Shown here: positions 1-12,850 of the stretch, one piece after another | Layout of the letters: every line of letters starts with the position of its first letter | How positions within the stretch are numbered: position 1 is the first letter of the stretch | Assembly: GCF_965363235.1 (NCBI RefSeq) | Contig: NC_134850.1 | Coordinates: 30,158,102-30,222,101 of the forward strand | DNA: 64,000 nt | From: Mytilus galloprovincialis | Taxonomy: Eukaryota > Mollusca > Bivalvia > Mytilida > Mytilidae | Direction of reading: 5' to 3' | Program-made: the position numbers and the translations under genes | The notes under the pieces: generated by a model | Told to the model about the DNA's origin: nothing | Databases searched by the model: none | The model's input: only the letters and a program-made list of their open reading frames with translations

Positions 1-130
1 AAACCAAGCACACAGCTAGTGTACACACAGTAAAACTCAGCTTAAAAGAAGTCCGAGTCCAATGTCAGAATAAGTAACAAAATAAATTAAGCAAAATGAC
101 AATGAAACATAATTCAATTGGCAAAGGAAT
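1..130 (+). repeat. Interspersed repeat fragment (D family)
   Basis: The string 'agaagtccgagtc' followed by 'atgtcagaa...gtaac' at about 45-80 recurs at about 26599-26635, where it is the end of a longer element. The start is cut by the window edge. Confidence 0.5.
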
Positions 131-504
131 ACTAGCAGTTACTGATATACAAATTCCAGTTGCAATATGTCTTATAACAATGTTTTGTTATGGTTTTGAG
201 ATAGCCCCCGTCATTTAAATTGTCTTTTACTATGAGTCGTAGTCGGACTCGTGTTGGAGTCAGACAGTTGTTGTAAATCTCTATTTAGCTCTTTTAGATA
301 AACTAGGCCCGATTAAGTCTTAGATGCATGATTATTTAAATAGGTTGGTATTTTTCATCGAACTAGCTGTCAGTAACTACTATACTTTATAGTATAAATT
401 TGTTGTTGGAATGTATAAGTACCCAGTCACGTCCGCATGTTGTTGTTACATGTTTTTTTTATTTGTATCCATTTGATGAATGAAGCCTTTTTCAACTGAT
501 TTGT

Positions 505-895
505 ATCATGTTTATAGTTCGTTCTTATGTTGGATTGTTACACCCCTGTCCAAGGCTAGGAGAGGCTTGGGATTCCGTTAACATGTTTAACCCAGCTACA
601 TTCTTTATGTATGTGCCTGACCTTAATCAGGAGCATGTAATTCATTTGTTTTCGTTTGCTGATGTGATCCATATTTGTTTTTCATTATTGTTTTGTACAT
701 TAATTAGACCTTTAGTTTTCTCGTTTGCATTGTTTACATGTGAGATTTCGGGGCCTTTCATAGCTGACTATACGGTATGAGCTTTGCTCATTGTTGAAGG
801 CTATACAGTGACCTATAACTGCTAATCCCCGTTTCATTTGTTTTTTTGTTGAGAGTTGTCACATTAGCAATCATACCACATCTTCTTTTTGATAT
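505..895 (+). repeat. SINE-like interspersed repeat (T family), long copy
   Basis: It ends in 'gcaatcataccacatcttct' plus a T-run (about 868-890), preceded by a 'ttgttgaaggctatacagtgacctataa' block. The same ending occurs at 2825-3095, 37900-38065, 52480-52845 and 56090-56545, and reversed at several other sites. The ORF at 508-780 is produced by this repeat and is not a gene. It is a very common mussel repeat, which I recognise from memory. Confidence 0.7.
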
Positions 896-939
896 ATATC
901 TACAGAGAAAACCTACCAACTACCCCTGACTTCCTCACC

Positions 940-1170
940 AACTAGAACTATTCAAAACCTAGATTAAGCGGCGCTTAATACCGTTATTTAGAACTGTTCC
1001 TCATGGGTATGTCAAAGAACATCTCGTTCTTTTTCCAAAAAAGTTCATCAGAAGATATAAAGACTAAATATTCCGTATCAACTTCACAAATAATACTCCA
1101 TAGTTTCGAAGTATAGATGCTAGGTTCTGACTGTGTTCATCATCTTGACATATATATATATTTTTTTATA
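940..1170. repeat. Possible decayed dispersed repeat
   Basis: The segment 'ctcgttctttttccaaaaaa' and the adjoining text resemble the region around 12050-12080 ('ttttttccccaaaaaaagacgttcc'). Both lie near 'cttcacaaata'-type words, which suggests two eroded copies of one element. The similarity is weak. Confidence 0.3.
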
Positions 1171-1335
1171 TTTTCCTTTGTAAATTATTTATTTTACTGT
1201 TTAGTATTTATGATTATAATCATTATATCAATTTGACATATGGTACTTGTACTTGTACATCCCGTCATTGTATTGTTGCTCTATGATACATTTTGTATTC
1301 TTGTCTTTGTGTTTGCTTGTGTGTTAGTCAATATG

Positions 1336-1337
<2 letters not shown>

Positions 1338-1368
<31 letters not shown>
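1338..1368. repeat. Poly(T) tract
   Basis: An uninterrupted run of about 31 T explains the Phe-run in a short ORF here. It may be the reversed poly(A) tail of a retroposed element or a slippage tract. Confidence 0.9.
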
Positions 1369-1370
<2 letters not shown>

Positions 1371-1494
1371 TTTTATAATTATTAAGATTATAACACAAAG
1401 AAGACTGATGTACCCATATATTTGACATTTTTACTTGTGTATATAAATTCGTCAAAGATCCGTACCAGGATTAAAATTTTGTATTTGCACAAGG

Positions 1495-1745
1495 CGGACA
1501 ATTCAAAATTTGTGTATGTTTGTTTTGTTCACACATCGTCAATATAATGGAATTTTCTGTGACTTTCATTCAATTGAGAGGTTTAGCTAGCTATATAACC
1601 ACGTTTTATCCACCATTTTCTACATAAGATGCTTGTACTATTCAAGGATTACGACAATTGTTATCCATTCGATTGATGTGTTTTAGCTTTTGATTTTGCC
1701 ATTTACTTAGGGACGTTTTATTAAGAATTTCCTCGGAGACAGTTT
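1495..1745 (-). repeat. Interspersed repeat, B family
   Basis: Read on the minus strand this matches the B consensus, with the core 'gaatggataacaactgtcat' followed by 'attcctgacttggtacag'. Diverged plus-oriented copies are at 4865-5067, 11570-11790, 24350-24560 and 53745-53900. Confidence 0.6.
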
Positions 1746-1749
1746 GACA

Positions 1750-2820
1750 GATTAGAAATCATGCAAATTGTATCTTTGGTGATCTATCGTTCCGATCTGA
1801 TACATTTACATTGTATGTCTCCCGGACAGTTTAATGATAGAAATTGTATCCATTTGATTTATTTGGAAAACGCATATTGTAAAAGTGCATATTTAATCAG
1901 ATGTTTTCCGACACATGCATTTGCCAGATAATTATTATCATGGAATATCGCTTTGAATATGATTGCCTGTTGGACAAAAATGAATAAGACTTTAATTTCA
2001 GGAATTCAAGCCAAGTAGAAAAGATACAATTGAAATTTTTTATATAAATATGGCGTGATTGTCTACAATAATTAGATTTTTTATGTATTGTTCTAAAAAA
2101 AATCACGACATAAGGTTAAAGAAAATGGTGTTAGTCATAATATTTTGACTGTATTTGATGGTAAAACAATTATTTTTTTTTGTCTTTCATAATGATTGGA
2201 AAGGGGGGGTGTGTGTCACGACCGTAAAATCAGTCAATTTGGATTCAAACGGTAAAACCTGTAAAAAACAAATTCAAACGCGATCGAAAACGTTTTTTAC
2301 GTGAAGTTTTGAGTAGGTGTTTATCTTTAAACTATTTTTTTAGAAGGAATATAATTATTCCTAAACTGGCGTAAGATGCAATATTTTTCTTTCTTTAACC
2401 GGATTATAAAGTCAAAAAAATAAATTACAATGTTCCTTTTTTTATCGGAAAAAGAATAAGTCAAAATCCTGCCTGCACAAACGAGCATATACATATAATG
2501 GAAATGGTATGATTTAGAATAAGGCAATTACCTACCTGGATATGAGTTACTAAAGAATACCATACTACCATCAGCAATGAACAATATCCATACCGCATTG
2601 TAACCATAAAAGGCTCTGGGATGAGAGCATGTAAAATTATTAAAAATAGAAAGCAAACTAACGGTGCTGAAACACCAAAATCAATGTCAGTCATGAAATT
2701 ATAGACTTCTCCTGGTTTGTGACAGACATAAAAAATCACATTAACTAGAAAATATACATATGCAATTTCCATATAACAATGGGGTGATATTCTCAAGTTG
2801 ACGTTACCATCATAAGTTTA
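1750..2820. other. No gene recognised
   Basis: AT-rich sequence. The ORFs on the minus strand (1897-2106, 2327-2527, 2461-2796) lack splice-site context, family motifs or Cys patterns. I see nothing that supports a gene. Confidence 0.5.
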
Positions 2821-2824
2821 AATT

Positions 2825-3100
2825 CTACATGTATGTGTCTGTCTAAAGTCAAGAGCCTGTAATTTAGTGGTTGTCATTTATTGTTGTGTTATATATTTGC
2901 TTTCGTTCATTTTATTTTTGTACATAAGTTAGGCCGTAAGTTTTCTCGTTTGAATTGTTTTACATTTGTCGTTTCAGGACCTTTTATAGGCTTTGCAAAT
3001 TTTTGAGGGCCGTACGGTCACCTATAGTTGTTAATTTCTGTGTCATTTGGTTTCTTGTGAAGAGTTGTCTCATTGGAAATCACAAATCACTTTTTCTTTT
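2825..3100 (+). repeat. SINE-like repeat (T family)
   Basis: It contains 'gggccgtacggtcacctata' (3007-3026) and ends 'gagttgtctcattggaaatcacaa'. It lacks the usual final 'accacatcttct'. It is a diverged or truncated copy of the 505-895 family. Confidence 0.65.
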
Positions 3101-3109
3101 CTATGTTAT

Positions 3110-4860
3110 GATATCTGTTAAGGTCAAGTTCTTATTTTTTAAATGTTTTGTTCCAAAAAAAACCACAACATGAAGTCCAAGTAAAAAGTTATAATCGTAA
3201 TATTTTTGTTGTCTTTGGTAGCACAATTGTAGTTTTGCTTATGATTAGAACAGGGGTATCTGTGTCATAACCATAAAAACAGTCTTTTCGATTGGTTAGG
3301 AAACGTTTAAACCAGCAAAAGCATCATTGTTTAACGCTGTCAAAATCGTTGTAATTTGCTGATTTTGTTTTAGTATGGGTTTATCTTTAAACTGCCGTAA
3401 ATATGTAACAGTTTCCTTCATAAACATCGGATTTAATAGTAATTTATTTTTAATCAGTTCGTTGTTCTCGAATGTGACCTATAGTATTAGACTTATCAAC
3501 AGATTTGTTTTGATGCGAGTTTTTTTTGTTGGTTTGACTGCTTTTTTTTTAAATATGAGTTATGAATATCTGATTCGTTGTCATTGGTAAATTTAGCCTC
3601 TCTTTTAATATGTTAGTTTCCTATCTGAAAAAGGAAAAGTATGTATATGTATTATTCTTAAATATGGAAAACAAATCGTGACTAATTCTTGAAACAGATT
3701 CAAAGTATAACAAACAATCAAAGAAGTCAAATACAAATAAAATAACTAACAATCGTGATTACCGTTTGCTATATACTCTTCTTTTATGACTTATAGTTAA
3801 ACTTAGTTTCCTCTTCCAGTTTCATCTTAAATTGGAGAAAACCTGTTCTGTCTGCACGAAATAACACATGGTATGATTTCCAATGAGTTAATTATCCACC
3901 GGGATATGACCAACTACAAGTACGACCTACAACTAAAAACAATACCCATACCATTACGTATTGTCACTAAAAAGGGCACTGGGGTAAATAAAATGTGAAA
4001 CGATTCAAAAGAGAAAAATAACAGTGCTAATATAAATCAATATAACTGTTTATGACTGCATAGAATGATAGACATAACCAAACGACAAACACTATCTTAC
4101 TGGCTCCTTGTATAATTTTTAACGAAATTGGTATTTTTGCAACAATTAATAAATTGCATACTTATGATGCGCTTTTATGGACTTATCTTCATTGTGAATG
4201 CGCAAAGCCATTGATGTATAGGAACCGAAACAGTTGTAAAAAATCACAACAATATTTATTTATTTTTACGTAAATTTGTCTCTCGGCACATACACAAATG
4301 CATTTAAGCATACAAAAACATGTACACCTGGATATTTATATATATTTTTTGAAAATGCACATAAAAAATGTATGACTGTGTGAAGAATTTATTGCTTCCA
4401 ATCAATTTCAATTTTCTGATTTCATCCCAGAGGTATCAATTTCCTAATTTGACTATGATCATGACAATCTCTGCATAACACTTTCATTGCCAACGACCTG
4501 AATTGAACCGTCCTTTAGTGATCGACTACACACCTTCGATGGCGTCATTTGCTCTAGTAGGGATATCATAAAGTGGTGAAATGGATTTTCGTGACCATTA
4601 ATGAAATTATTGAAGTAAACAAATTAACATCTAGTCAATATTAACAGATCATTAGGAGCATTGTTATAAAATCAAGTTTAATGTCAATCTAAGTAACACA
4701 ACCTCTATATTTCAGTACGTACATCTTTAAAATCATAACAAAATGCACCAATTATGATCAGTACCATTCAATAAATGAACTTACAATTTGGACGAAACCA
4801 CGTGTTTTGTAAATTACAGGTAAGATTATGGTAAATAAAAAGTTAAATCGCAAAAATAAT
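3110..4860. other. No gene recognised
   Basis: AT-rich non-coding sequence. The only longish ORF (3375-3590) has no recognisable features. I see no clear repeat boundary. Confidence 0.5.
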
Positions 4861-4864
4861 TAAC

Positions 4865-5067
4865 TCCCAGGAAAATTCAAAACGGAAAGTCCTTAATCAA
4901 ATGGCAAAATCAAAAGCTCATACACATCAAACGAATGGATAGCAACTGTCATATTCCTGACTTGGTACAGGCATTTTCTTATGTAGAAAATAGTGGATTG
5001 ACCCTGGCTTTAAAGCCAGCCAAACCTCTCACTTGTATGACAGTATCATCAAATTCCATTAAGACCC
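4865..5067 (+). repeat. Interspersed repeat, B family
   Basis: It runs from 'gaaaattcaaaacggaaagt' through 'gacttggtacaggcattttc' to 'atcaaattccatta'. This is the most complete plus-oriented copy near the left end. Other copies are at 6766, 11570, 24350 and 53745. Confidence 0.7.
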
Positions 5068-5069
5068 AG

Positions 5070-5685
5070 ATAACTGAATAAAACACTCACATTAGTTTTT
5101 AGTCCTGTATTCATTTGGGGAGGTGGTTCCAAAAAATGTAATTTAAAGGTAAAATTACATTCTCTTTTTTTGGTCAAAATATGACTCTCTTACTCCTAAC
5201 TCTTATGATCCCACCCCTAAACAGAGGTCCTGAATCTGAATCTGTTTTTTAACGTTAATTTCATTCACACATCTTGCCTTGCCGTTTTACCGCTGGTTTT
5301 CTAATATGTAATACACTTGTTTACAGAAACGCATCGATACTAATGACTTTCTTTTTTTCTCTCGTTTTAACAAATTTGTTTTATTTTCTTTTTGTTCTCG
5401 TCCCGCTTGTTGGTTTAATTGTATGAGTTTTCTAGACTTGATTTTTAAATTTCATTATATTCACAGTTTTAGTATTAACTGCATTTTGAAACGAATTTAA
5501 TATCAGAAAGGAATATTCTCTCACTATGCATCTGAATTTTTTAAAGTCAGGTCTTGCAAGTATCCTTCCTACAGAGATATTTCTGATATGCTATATTTTA
5601 TTTTAAGAAGGAAAATGAGAATGGTTAACTATTATATTAATTATTTATGTATTTCACTGTCCTGCGTGTTCTTGTATATATTTGT
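5070..5685. other. No gene recognised
   Basis: AT-rich unique-looking sequence. I see no ORF, splice structure or repeat. Confidence 0.4.
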
Positions 5686-5689
5686 ACAG

Positions 5690-6015
5690 TATTCTTGTCA
5701 TGTAAAGTTGTCATTTTAGCGGTATATTTAACATTGCCAAACACCGCGAGGTTTGGCTAGGTTCAACTCACCAATTTCTTTTAATTTGTTATGTAACAAT
5801 TCAGGAATATGGCTGTGTTATCTAATAGTTTGTTTCTATGTATTTTGCAATGTCGTCTATTTTGTTGCACTTCAGTGTTCTATTGTTTCGTTGCTTTCCT
5901 CTTATAACTGATGTGTTTCCCTCGGTTTTAGTTTGTAACCCGGATTTGCTATCTCTCAATCTATTTATGACTTTTGAACAGCAGTATACTTCTGTTGCCT
6001 TTATTTACCCACATT
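5690..6015 (-). repeat. Interspersed repeat, C family
   Basis: It ends in 'cggttttagtttgtaacccg' (5924-5943) and 'gacttttgaacagcagtata' (5969-5988) before 'ttgcctttattt'. The same block occurs at 18668-18800 and 60140-60555, and reversed at 7835-8290 and 12575-12850. Confidence 0.7.
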
Positions 6016-6019
6016 AACT

Positions 6020-6760
6020 TACTGAATAGTATTTTTTTTTAAATATTCAGATAGCATTTAGATACTGGACATTTTTATTTTGACATTTAAACTTCTTTCC
6101 TCACAATCATTTGTGACAGTTATATCTATATGACTTAGAATATCGGCAACATTTTACAAAAGGGCGCTACACGAAGCTGTGCTTTTATCAGTGCCGAGTT
6201 ATAAATAATTATCCTTGTCATAGACGATGATGATGTTTTTCATTCTACTATGCTATGTAAAAAATCTTTACATACTGAAAGCAAATAAAAGGTGTGATTT
6301 TAATTAGCAAAATTAATCGCGTGAATTTACGTCCTTTAAATACTCCATTGTTTTCATAGGAAATTGGACATGACATGAAAGCCTAGTATACTAAGATGGA
6401 AGCTAGCTATACCTGTGGAGTTATTGAAGTATATAGAATGATTAATGGAAAGATAAAATAAAATTAAGAGCAGAAGTTTCTTTATAGCGCTGTAACGTCA
6501 TTTATTAATCGTATATAATTGAAGCAATTTTTTCCGTGCTCACTGTTGCTTTATAGGTTTATATTTAAAGGATGGAAGGTCATTGACCTTAAGAAAACCA
6601 TTATTCAACCTTTATTCTCCGTTATTTCTTCACGATTTAACATTGAAAATTAGAATTGCTCAAGGTTACTGGTTTTTTGTTATTTTCTAAAAAAAAAAAA
6701 AGTAACACCTTTTTTTAACTCCATTTTCTTCGAAAATATTGTATTTTTGTATACAAAAAA
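6020..6760. other. No gene recognised
   Basis: AT-rich sequence between dispersed repeats. I see no supported feature. Confidence 0.4.
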
Positions 6761-6763
6761 ATT

Positions 6764-6868
6764 TCCGTGGGAAATTCAAAACGGAAAACCGGTTATCAAA
6801 TGACAAAATCAAAAGCTCAAACACAAATGAATGGATAACAATTGTCATATTCCTGAATTTGTACAATG
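6764..6868 (+). repeat. Truncated B-family repeat
   Basis: It has the 5' block 'gaaattcaaaacggaaaacc' and 'tgtcatattcctgaatttgt', then stops. It is about 100 bp of a 200-bp element. Confidence 0.6.
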
Positions 6869-7239
6869 TAACGCAATATTTTACATTGGAATTAATTTTT
6901 ATTTAACTGTGCCGATATCTATTGGAACATAATAAACAGCACGGTCTTTTTAACAGAAATGTTTTAAACTAAAAGGGTCATTGATAATCGTTTCATTCGT
7001 AATGATAATTATAGGAATAAAAAAGAAAACATTGAATAGGTGCATAACACAATGTTCTCCTTGTATGTTTGTAGCACAGTTGAGTCCCCTGAGTTCGCGC
7101 GGCTGATGGCATCGCGCATTATCTGATTCGCCATAATAAATAGAAGTTTTTGTGCTTTGTTAAATTGTTCCTTTTATAATTGGTACACGATGATGACTGC
7201 TGTATCCATATTTTGACTATATTATTTATTATGTCTGTT

Positions 7240-7500
7240 TAGTTCGCGCATCATTGTAAATATAACGGAATTTGATGAGACTGTCAATAAAGTGAGAGGT
7301 TAAGCGCTATAAAACCAGGTTTAATCCACCATTTTTTACATTTGAAAATGCCTGTACCAAGACATGAATATTACAGTTCTTGTTCATTCGTTTTTTATGT
7401 GTTTTGTCATTTCATTTTGCCATCTGATTATGGACTTTCTGATTAGATTTTCCTCTGAGCTCAGTATTTTTGTGATTTTACTTTTTAGCAAAATTCACAA
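7240..7500 (-). repeat. B-family repeat
   Basis: On the minus strand it carries the B core (gtaaaaaatggtggattaaacctggttttata) and the end 'gaaagtccataatcagatgg'. It extends into 'gagctcagtatttttgtgat', a flank shared with the copy at 22100-22225. Confidence 0.6.
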
Positions 7501-7834
7501 ATAGAATCGTTCTTGTAATTATTTTAGTATTCCGTATACGTAGTGACAGAAAAGAAAAAAAATGATAAGTTTATGAGTATATTTAAAACTGCATTCCAAT
7601 AATTAACCATATATTGCAATTTCAATTTAAAAAAAAAACCATCATCTGATAAAATTTGTTTCATTGATATCAAATTTTATCAGATTAAAAACAATTTTTG
7701 CCCTGCATCCTTTACAGTCTATTTGGTTCAAAATCAACAATATTTCGTAGCATAAAATCTTTCCTTTATACAAATATGCCATTTTTAGAAGGAAATAGTG
7801 AAGGCATGTGCGAAATCACCGGACATTTGTAAAA

Positions 7835-8375
7835 TAAAGGCAACAGTAGTACACCGCTGTTCAAAACTCAAAAAAACATAATCGGGGTAACAAACTAAAA
7901 CTGAGGGAAACGCATTAAATATAAGAGGAGAACAACGACACAACATTTAAAATGTAACACACACACAGAAACTGACTAAGCATTAGACAAAATCCTATGA
8001 GAATAACAAGTATAACATCAAAACCAAATACATGAATTTGGGACAGATAAGTACCGTGGCACGTGTTATAGTAATGTGAATTCACACTCAAAAATAAGAG
8101 AAAACAAACGACACAACAGAAACACAACGTTAAAATGTAACACACACCGAAACGAACTATAATATAACAATGGCCATATTCCTGACATGATACAGGACAT
8201 TTTTAAAGGAAAAAATGGTGGGTTGAACCTGGTTTTGTGGCATGCCAAACCTCCCTCTTTTATGGCCATGTGGAATATAACATTAAAATGACAACACAAC
8301 ATTACAGGACTACAATATAAATAACACAATTGACAAAGAAACACACGAATAATAGCTAACAAAAGGCAACAAGTT
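7835..8375 (+). repeat. C-family repeats, duplicated or overlapping
   Basis: The block reads 'caacagtagtacaccgctgt', 'acaaactaaaactgagggaa', 'ataagaggagaacaacgaca' and then twice through 'cacacaca/cacaccg'. It continues to 'gttgaacctggttttgtggc' at 8222-8241. ORFs 7915-8145 and 8066-8362 arise from it. Confidence 0.65.
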
Positions 8376-8640
8376 TAAAATTTTAATACGCCAGAAGTGC
8401 ATGTTGTCCACACAAGACTTACTAGTGACGCCCAGATATAAAAGTTTGAAAGCCGAAACAAGTACAAAGTTGAACAGCATCGAGGACCAAAAGTTAAAAA
8501 AAAAAACGGCCAGGGTTTTCTGTTAGGTACCAGAACATCCCTATTATTTAGAATAATTTATACTTTTGCAAACAGTAAATTTTATAAAATGACTATACAA
8601 AAGATATACTAGTTCATGATAAAACTGAAGTATTAACTAA
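8376..8640 (-). repeat. SINE-like repeat, E family
   Basis: The reverse of the E family: 'acgccagaagtgcatgttgt' and 'gtgacgcccagatataaaag' correspond to the 3' block of 14870-15255 and 55805-55915. It then runs on through 'aagttgaacagcatcgagga' and 'cagaacatccctattattta'. Confidence 0.6.
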
Positions 8641-8699
8641 TTACAGGAAACAACCGAAATACATTATATTACCCGACAAAATGTAACACAAAAACTAGA

Positions 8700-9480
8700 C
8701 ACATCCGAATAAGTTAAAACCTCAACGCCAAGTGACGTCATATTTGAAACTGTAAAAAATGACAAAAAAAATGACGTCACATTTGAATTTGTAAAACAGA
8801 TCATCAAAAAATGAAAAATGACGTCACATTTGAATGAATAATATAGAATTAGGATTGATTTAAGATTATATTTGAACTAAATACTGATATTACATTTAAT
8901 AACAATGCACATTTCAATACTTATTAATAGCAAACTAAGGTAGCAATTAACTATATTATATAGCTATGTCCGGTTTGTTTTGAATCTAACTTCAAACGTT
9001 AAACATCGTACAGATATTGAACAAAATCAAATCTAATAAAGGAAGGCGTTGATTAATTTTCTTTACTATAACATGAATATAATAGAAAAGACGTCAACAC
9101 ATTTGAAAAAATCCGATGAGAATTACAAATATAACATTTAACATTTAAACTGGATACATGGATTTGGGATAGAAAAGTACCGTAACACGTCTTAAAGTAA
9201 TGCGAATTCACACTCAGCAAAACAGTCACGTTTGGTAATTAAAAAATAGACGACGTAATGACAAACCACAATCTACCATGTGGTAAAAATGTCCTTAGCT
9301 AGTTTGGTCAAAGACACATCGTATGGATCCACCAATTCGTGATGGTGTCCATAAAATTTACGGAGTGTCAATTTTAATCTGTCCTCATAACTTTGTAGGA
9401 GCAGTTTCTGCGTAAGGAGCACACTCCTGTATATGAACTCACTAAACAGAGGTTTTCACTAATTTTGAACATCAATGGAT
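8700..9480. other. Repeat-derived and unassigned sequence
   Basis: It contains three spaced copies of 'aatgacgtcacatttgaa'-like words (about 8733, 8771, 8818), a short degenerate direct repeat. At 9105-9215 there is a further C-like remnant. No gene is seen. Confidence 0.4.
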
Positions 9481-9484
9481 ATAG

Positions 9485-9835
9485 GAAGATGTGGTGTGAG
9501 TGCCAATGAGACAACTCCCCATCCAAATAGCAATTTATAAAGTAAATCATTTTAGGTCAAAGTACGGCCTTCAACACGGAGCCTTGGCTCAAAAAGAACA
9601 CACAGCTATAAAAGGCCCCATAATAAGGAGTGTAAAACCATTAAAACGGGAAAACCAACGGTCTAATCTATATAAAAAACGAGAAACGAGAAACACATAT
9701 AAATTACATAAACAAACGACAACTACTATACATCAGATTCCTGACTTAGGACAGGTACAAACATTTGCAGCTGGATTAAACGTATCAAACCCTTCTCCGT
9801 TTTTCTGAAACAATAGTATAACATCACAACATAGA
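9485..9835 (-). repeat. SINE-like repeat, T-family variant
   Basis: It begins 'gaagatgtggtgtgagtgcc' and continues through 'aagtacggccttcaacacgg'. It ends near 'aaacccttctccgtttttct'. Close relatives are at 23395-23660 and 53310-53600. The 9500-9808 ORF is repeat-derived. Confidence 0.7.
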
Positions 9836-10330
9836 AAAACACACGATAAAATATCAATTGGAAGGCTTAACTCAATCAAAAAAATGTTTAGGGTGAAATC
9901 ATACATTAAGAAGATTTCATAAAATAAACAATATAGTCCAATTATTTGTTTTATCAGTTTCATTAACTGAAGTCAAAAGTCTTAGGTGATCAGATACATC
10001 GGACTGCACCGTATATCACAGACAATATCGGACATTTGCATATATTTTCATGGCATATGCTGTAGAACCTTTTTTTTCCAAATTAATTGAAAATTGTGGT
10101 AACAAAAATGTCAATGGGCAACAGACATAGGGATATATGGTATAACTAAAAATGAGACAATTAGCCACGGAAGAATAAAAGACAGGAATGTAGACAACTA
10201 CAGACCACTGTAGGGCCTTTACGGACAAACCCAACTTATATGATAGGACTGTATAACAATATAAATGTATGTTTCCTTTAATTTTGATTGAAAATTACTA
10301 CAACTTCAATTTAGATTGCAGTCAAGGTTT

Positions 10331-10602
10331 TTAAGGTGGTACTAACTAAAATTAATTTGGCTCGTTTAATTTTCTTAAAATTTTGACAAAGTATTTACTT
10401 TGACCCTTTGACAAAAATATAAAAATTTCAAAAAATTTGAACCGACCGTTTTATCAGAAAAATTACACTGGTTATATAGCAGTTTGACAAACACCAATTT
10501 TGATCATTGAGAAGCTTTATATTCCTTTTACAACGCAACGTAATTAAAACTTTTAGCTGACTTTACAGAGTTATCTCCCTGTAGTGTTAGGTACCACCTT
10601 AA
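10331..10602. mobile_element. TTAA-flanked MITE, copy 1 (272 bp)
   Basis: The ends TTAAGGTGGTAC and GTACCACCTTAA form a terminal inverted repeat bounded by TTAA on both sides. An inverted-orientation copy of the whole element lies at 37009-37288, sharing 'ttatctccctgtagtgttag'-type ends and the interior 'ctttgaccctttgacaaaaa'. TTAA flanks recall piggyBac targets, but no transposase is present. Confidence 0.8.
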
Positions 10603-10619
10603 AAGATAAATTATATAAT

Positions 10620-11560
10620 TTTAACTATAATATATACACTATCACATATTTTTCATTTGCTATATTTATCTATTTCACATATTATTCTATACTTGACTAA
10701 ATGGGTTTTGGAACCTTGAACAATAACTTTCTTTTAATTTCCAATGCCGCGGTCGACTAAAATATTTCTTTTTTTCCGTGTTTTTATTCAGTTCCTCTCC
10801 ACCTCTGACTTTTAATTGTCACTTTAGTTTCTTCTATCTCTATTTAGGTACGTATGATATAAACTATTATTATCAGTACCTAGAAAATTTACTCTTACTT
10901 ACATTTTGTTGTACATGTAATGATTTCATGTACGTCATGTGTTTATTATGATTTCCTCCTTATGTTTTTTTAAGAAATAGGTTTATACATGAATATACTT
11001 TTTTGAAAATTTTCTGTACAATAATTGAACTTAAGATAACTAAAATATTCTATTTCTGTTATAAAAACTTTTTTATCAACGTTAAGTAGGTGGGAAGCCT
11101 CAATTTGACTACCTACAATACAAGTAAAATGTATTTCTGCAGTTGAAGACAAATATAATAGGTAATACGACAATTGAATTAAGTGGAGTTATGTCTGAGC
11201 TTCATTTTTACCAAATGGATTGAATTTGCAGAGATAATGAACTGAGAATGTAATTTTACGACATCTACTGGTCTGGTCTGGTTTTATTTCACTATATCAT
11301 AATGTATATCCCTTAACTACAACATGAGATTGATATTTTTTCTTAATTAGCTTAATGTCTTTTTCTTTAAATGCCTTCAGTTAAAATGTTAAAATATCAG
11401 TTATAACTTGCATCGTAATTTTGTACTCATTAACTGTTGATTTTTTATAATCTTTGAAAAAAATTATATAGGAATAATGGTTATCCTTTACATCATAAAC
11501 TACTGATATTTTGTTACATTTTTGAAACTAAAATTGTAAAAAGTAAAATCACCAAAATAC
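10620..11560. other. No gene recognised
   Basis: AT-rich sequence. The minus-strand ORF 10970-11173 has no supporting features. Confidence 0.4.
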
Positions 11561-11569
11561 TGAATTCTG

Positions 11570-11875
11570 AGGAAAATTCATAATGGAAAGTTCCTTATCA
11601 AATGGCAAAATCTTAAGCTAAAACACATCAAACGAATGAATAACAACTGTCATATTCCTGACTTGTTACATACATTTTCTTGTGTAGAAAATGGTGAATT
11701 AAACCTGGTTTTATTGTTAGCATAACTTCTCAATTGTATGACAGTCGCATCAAATTCCATTATATTAACACAAAAGGGAACAAAGCACAGAAGCGAAAAT
11801 GATAGACTAAAAATAAAAAAAAATCCCATAACACAATAACACAATGACGGGATGTACAAGTGTCGAGCCACGTTA
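11570..11875 (+). repeat. B-family repeat
   Basis: It starts 'gaaaattcataatggaaagt' (11572-11591). It contains 'tgtcatattcctgacttgtt' and ends past 'atcaaattccattatatta'. The ORF 11650-11871 is derived from it. Confidence 0.7.
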
Positions 11876-12016
11876 AATGGATATCACCAACAGCATACCC
11901 TAAACAGTAAAAGTAATTGAAAAGACAAATAAAAGAATACTTTAAGACGTTATTTAGATAATAAACAACGTTAGTATCCAGAATCTATGCGTCAAGGTCA
12001 TCAAGTATTTGTGAAG

Positions 12017-12256
12017 TTAAAATGAAATATTTATCAACGAGGTCTTGGACTCTTCCGATGAACTTTTTTTCCCCAAAAAAAGACGTTCCTGGTTCATCAA
12101 CTTTTTGCTCAGACACTGGTGACGTTTTACAAAGTCTAAGTAGCAGCTGTGTGCAAGCTCTTGAATACCAAATAATTTGGAAATGTATATCCCATATGCA
12201 GGGGAAGTTGATATATTGATACTAAGGAGGGGGAAATTGATAATTTTTATCGTCAT
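12017..12256 (-). pseudogene. Open fragment resembling a dispersed retroelement ORF
   Basis: A 79-codon open frame reads ...LFGIQELAHSCYLDFVKRHQ... and ...KKLMNQERLFLGKKSS. It resembles short reading-frame fragments that recur widely in bivalve genomes, in my recollection. No start context, splice sites or complete domain are visible. It is most likely a decayed transposable-element ORF. The origin cannot be named from the sequence alone. Confidence 0.3.
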
Positions 12257-12574
12257 AGATTCTGATACTGAGATGATCGAGTACTATTTGTCAAATTCGA
12301 AGTAATATAAGTCTAAAATAAGGCGGAGGAAGCCTTATTTGTTCTTTCTTTGATTTCTTGTTCTGGGATATATAATAATGGAACCCAATCATAAAATATT
12401 ATATATTACCTACTAAAAAGTTTTCGTTTAGATGGAAAGAACTAATAACAGATAATGCTTTACTAAAGGTCTTTTTCAACATTCGCCGCTCCACTAATAG
12501 CAAAAGTGAATATACTCATATCACATTATTAACCCTCACTGCACTATCATACATCATTGAATCTATTTTCTAAG

Positions 12575-12850
12575 ACAGTTAAATAAAGGCAACGGTAGTA
12601 TACCGGTCTTCAAAAGTCATAAATTGATTGCGAGAAAACAAATCCAGGTTACAAACTAAAACCGAGGGAAACACATCAACTATAAAAGAAAAACAACAGG
12701 AACAACAGGACACTGAAGTGCAACAAAACACACGCCAACATACATAGAAACAAAACAACTGCCACATTCCCGACTTGGTACAGAACATTTTAAGAAAAAG
12801 CATGGGTTGAACTTGGTTTAATGGCTAGCCAAGACTCTCGCTTTATGGTA
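12575..12850 (+). repeat. C-family repeat
   Basis: It contains 'ggcaacggtagtataccggt' (12588-12607), 'acaaactaaaaccgagggaa' and 'ttcccgacttggtacagaac'. It ends in 'gttgaacttggtttaatggc', where the 239-bp duplication begins. Confidence 0.65.

Noticed and set aside
9500..9808. 102-codon plus-strand ORF
   Set aside because: It lies wholly inside a T-family SINE-like repeat with related copies at 23395 and 53310.
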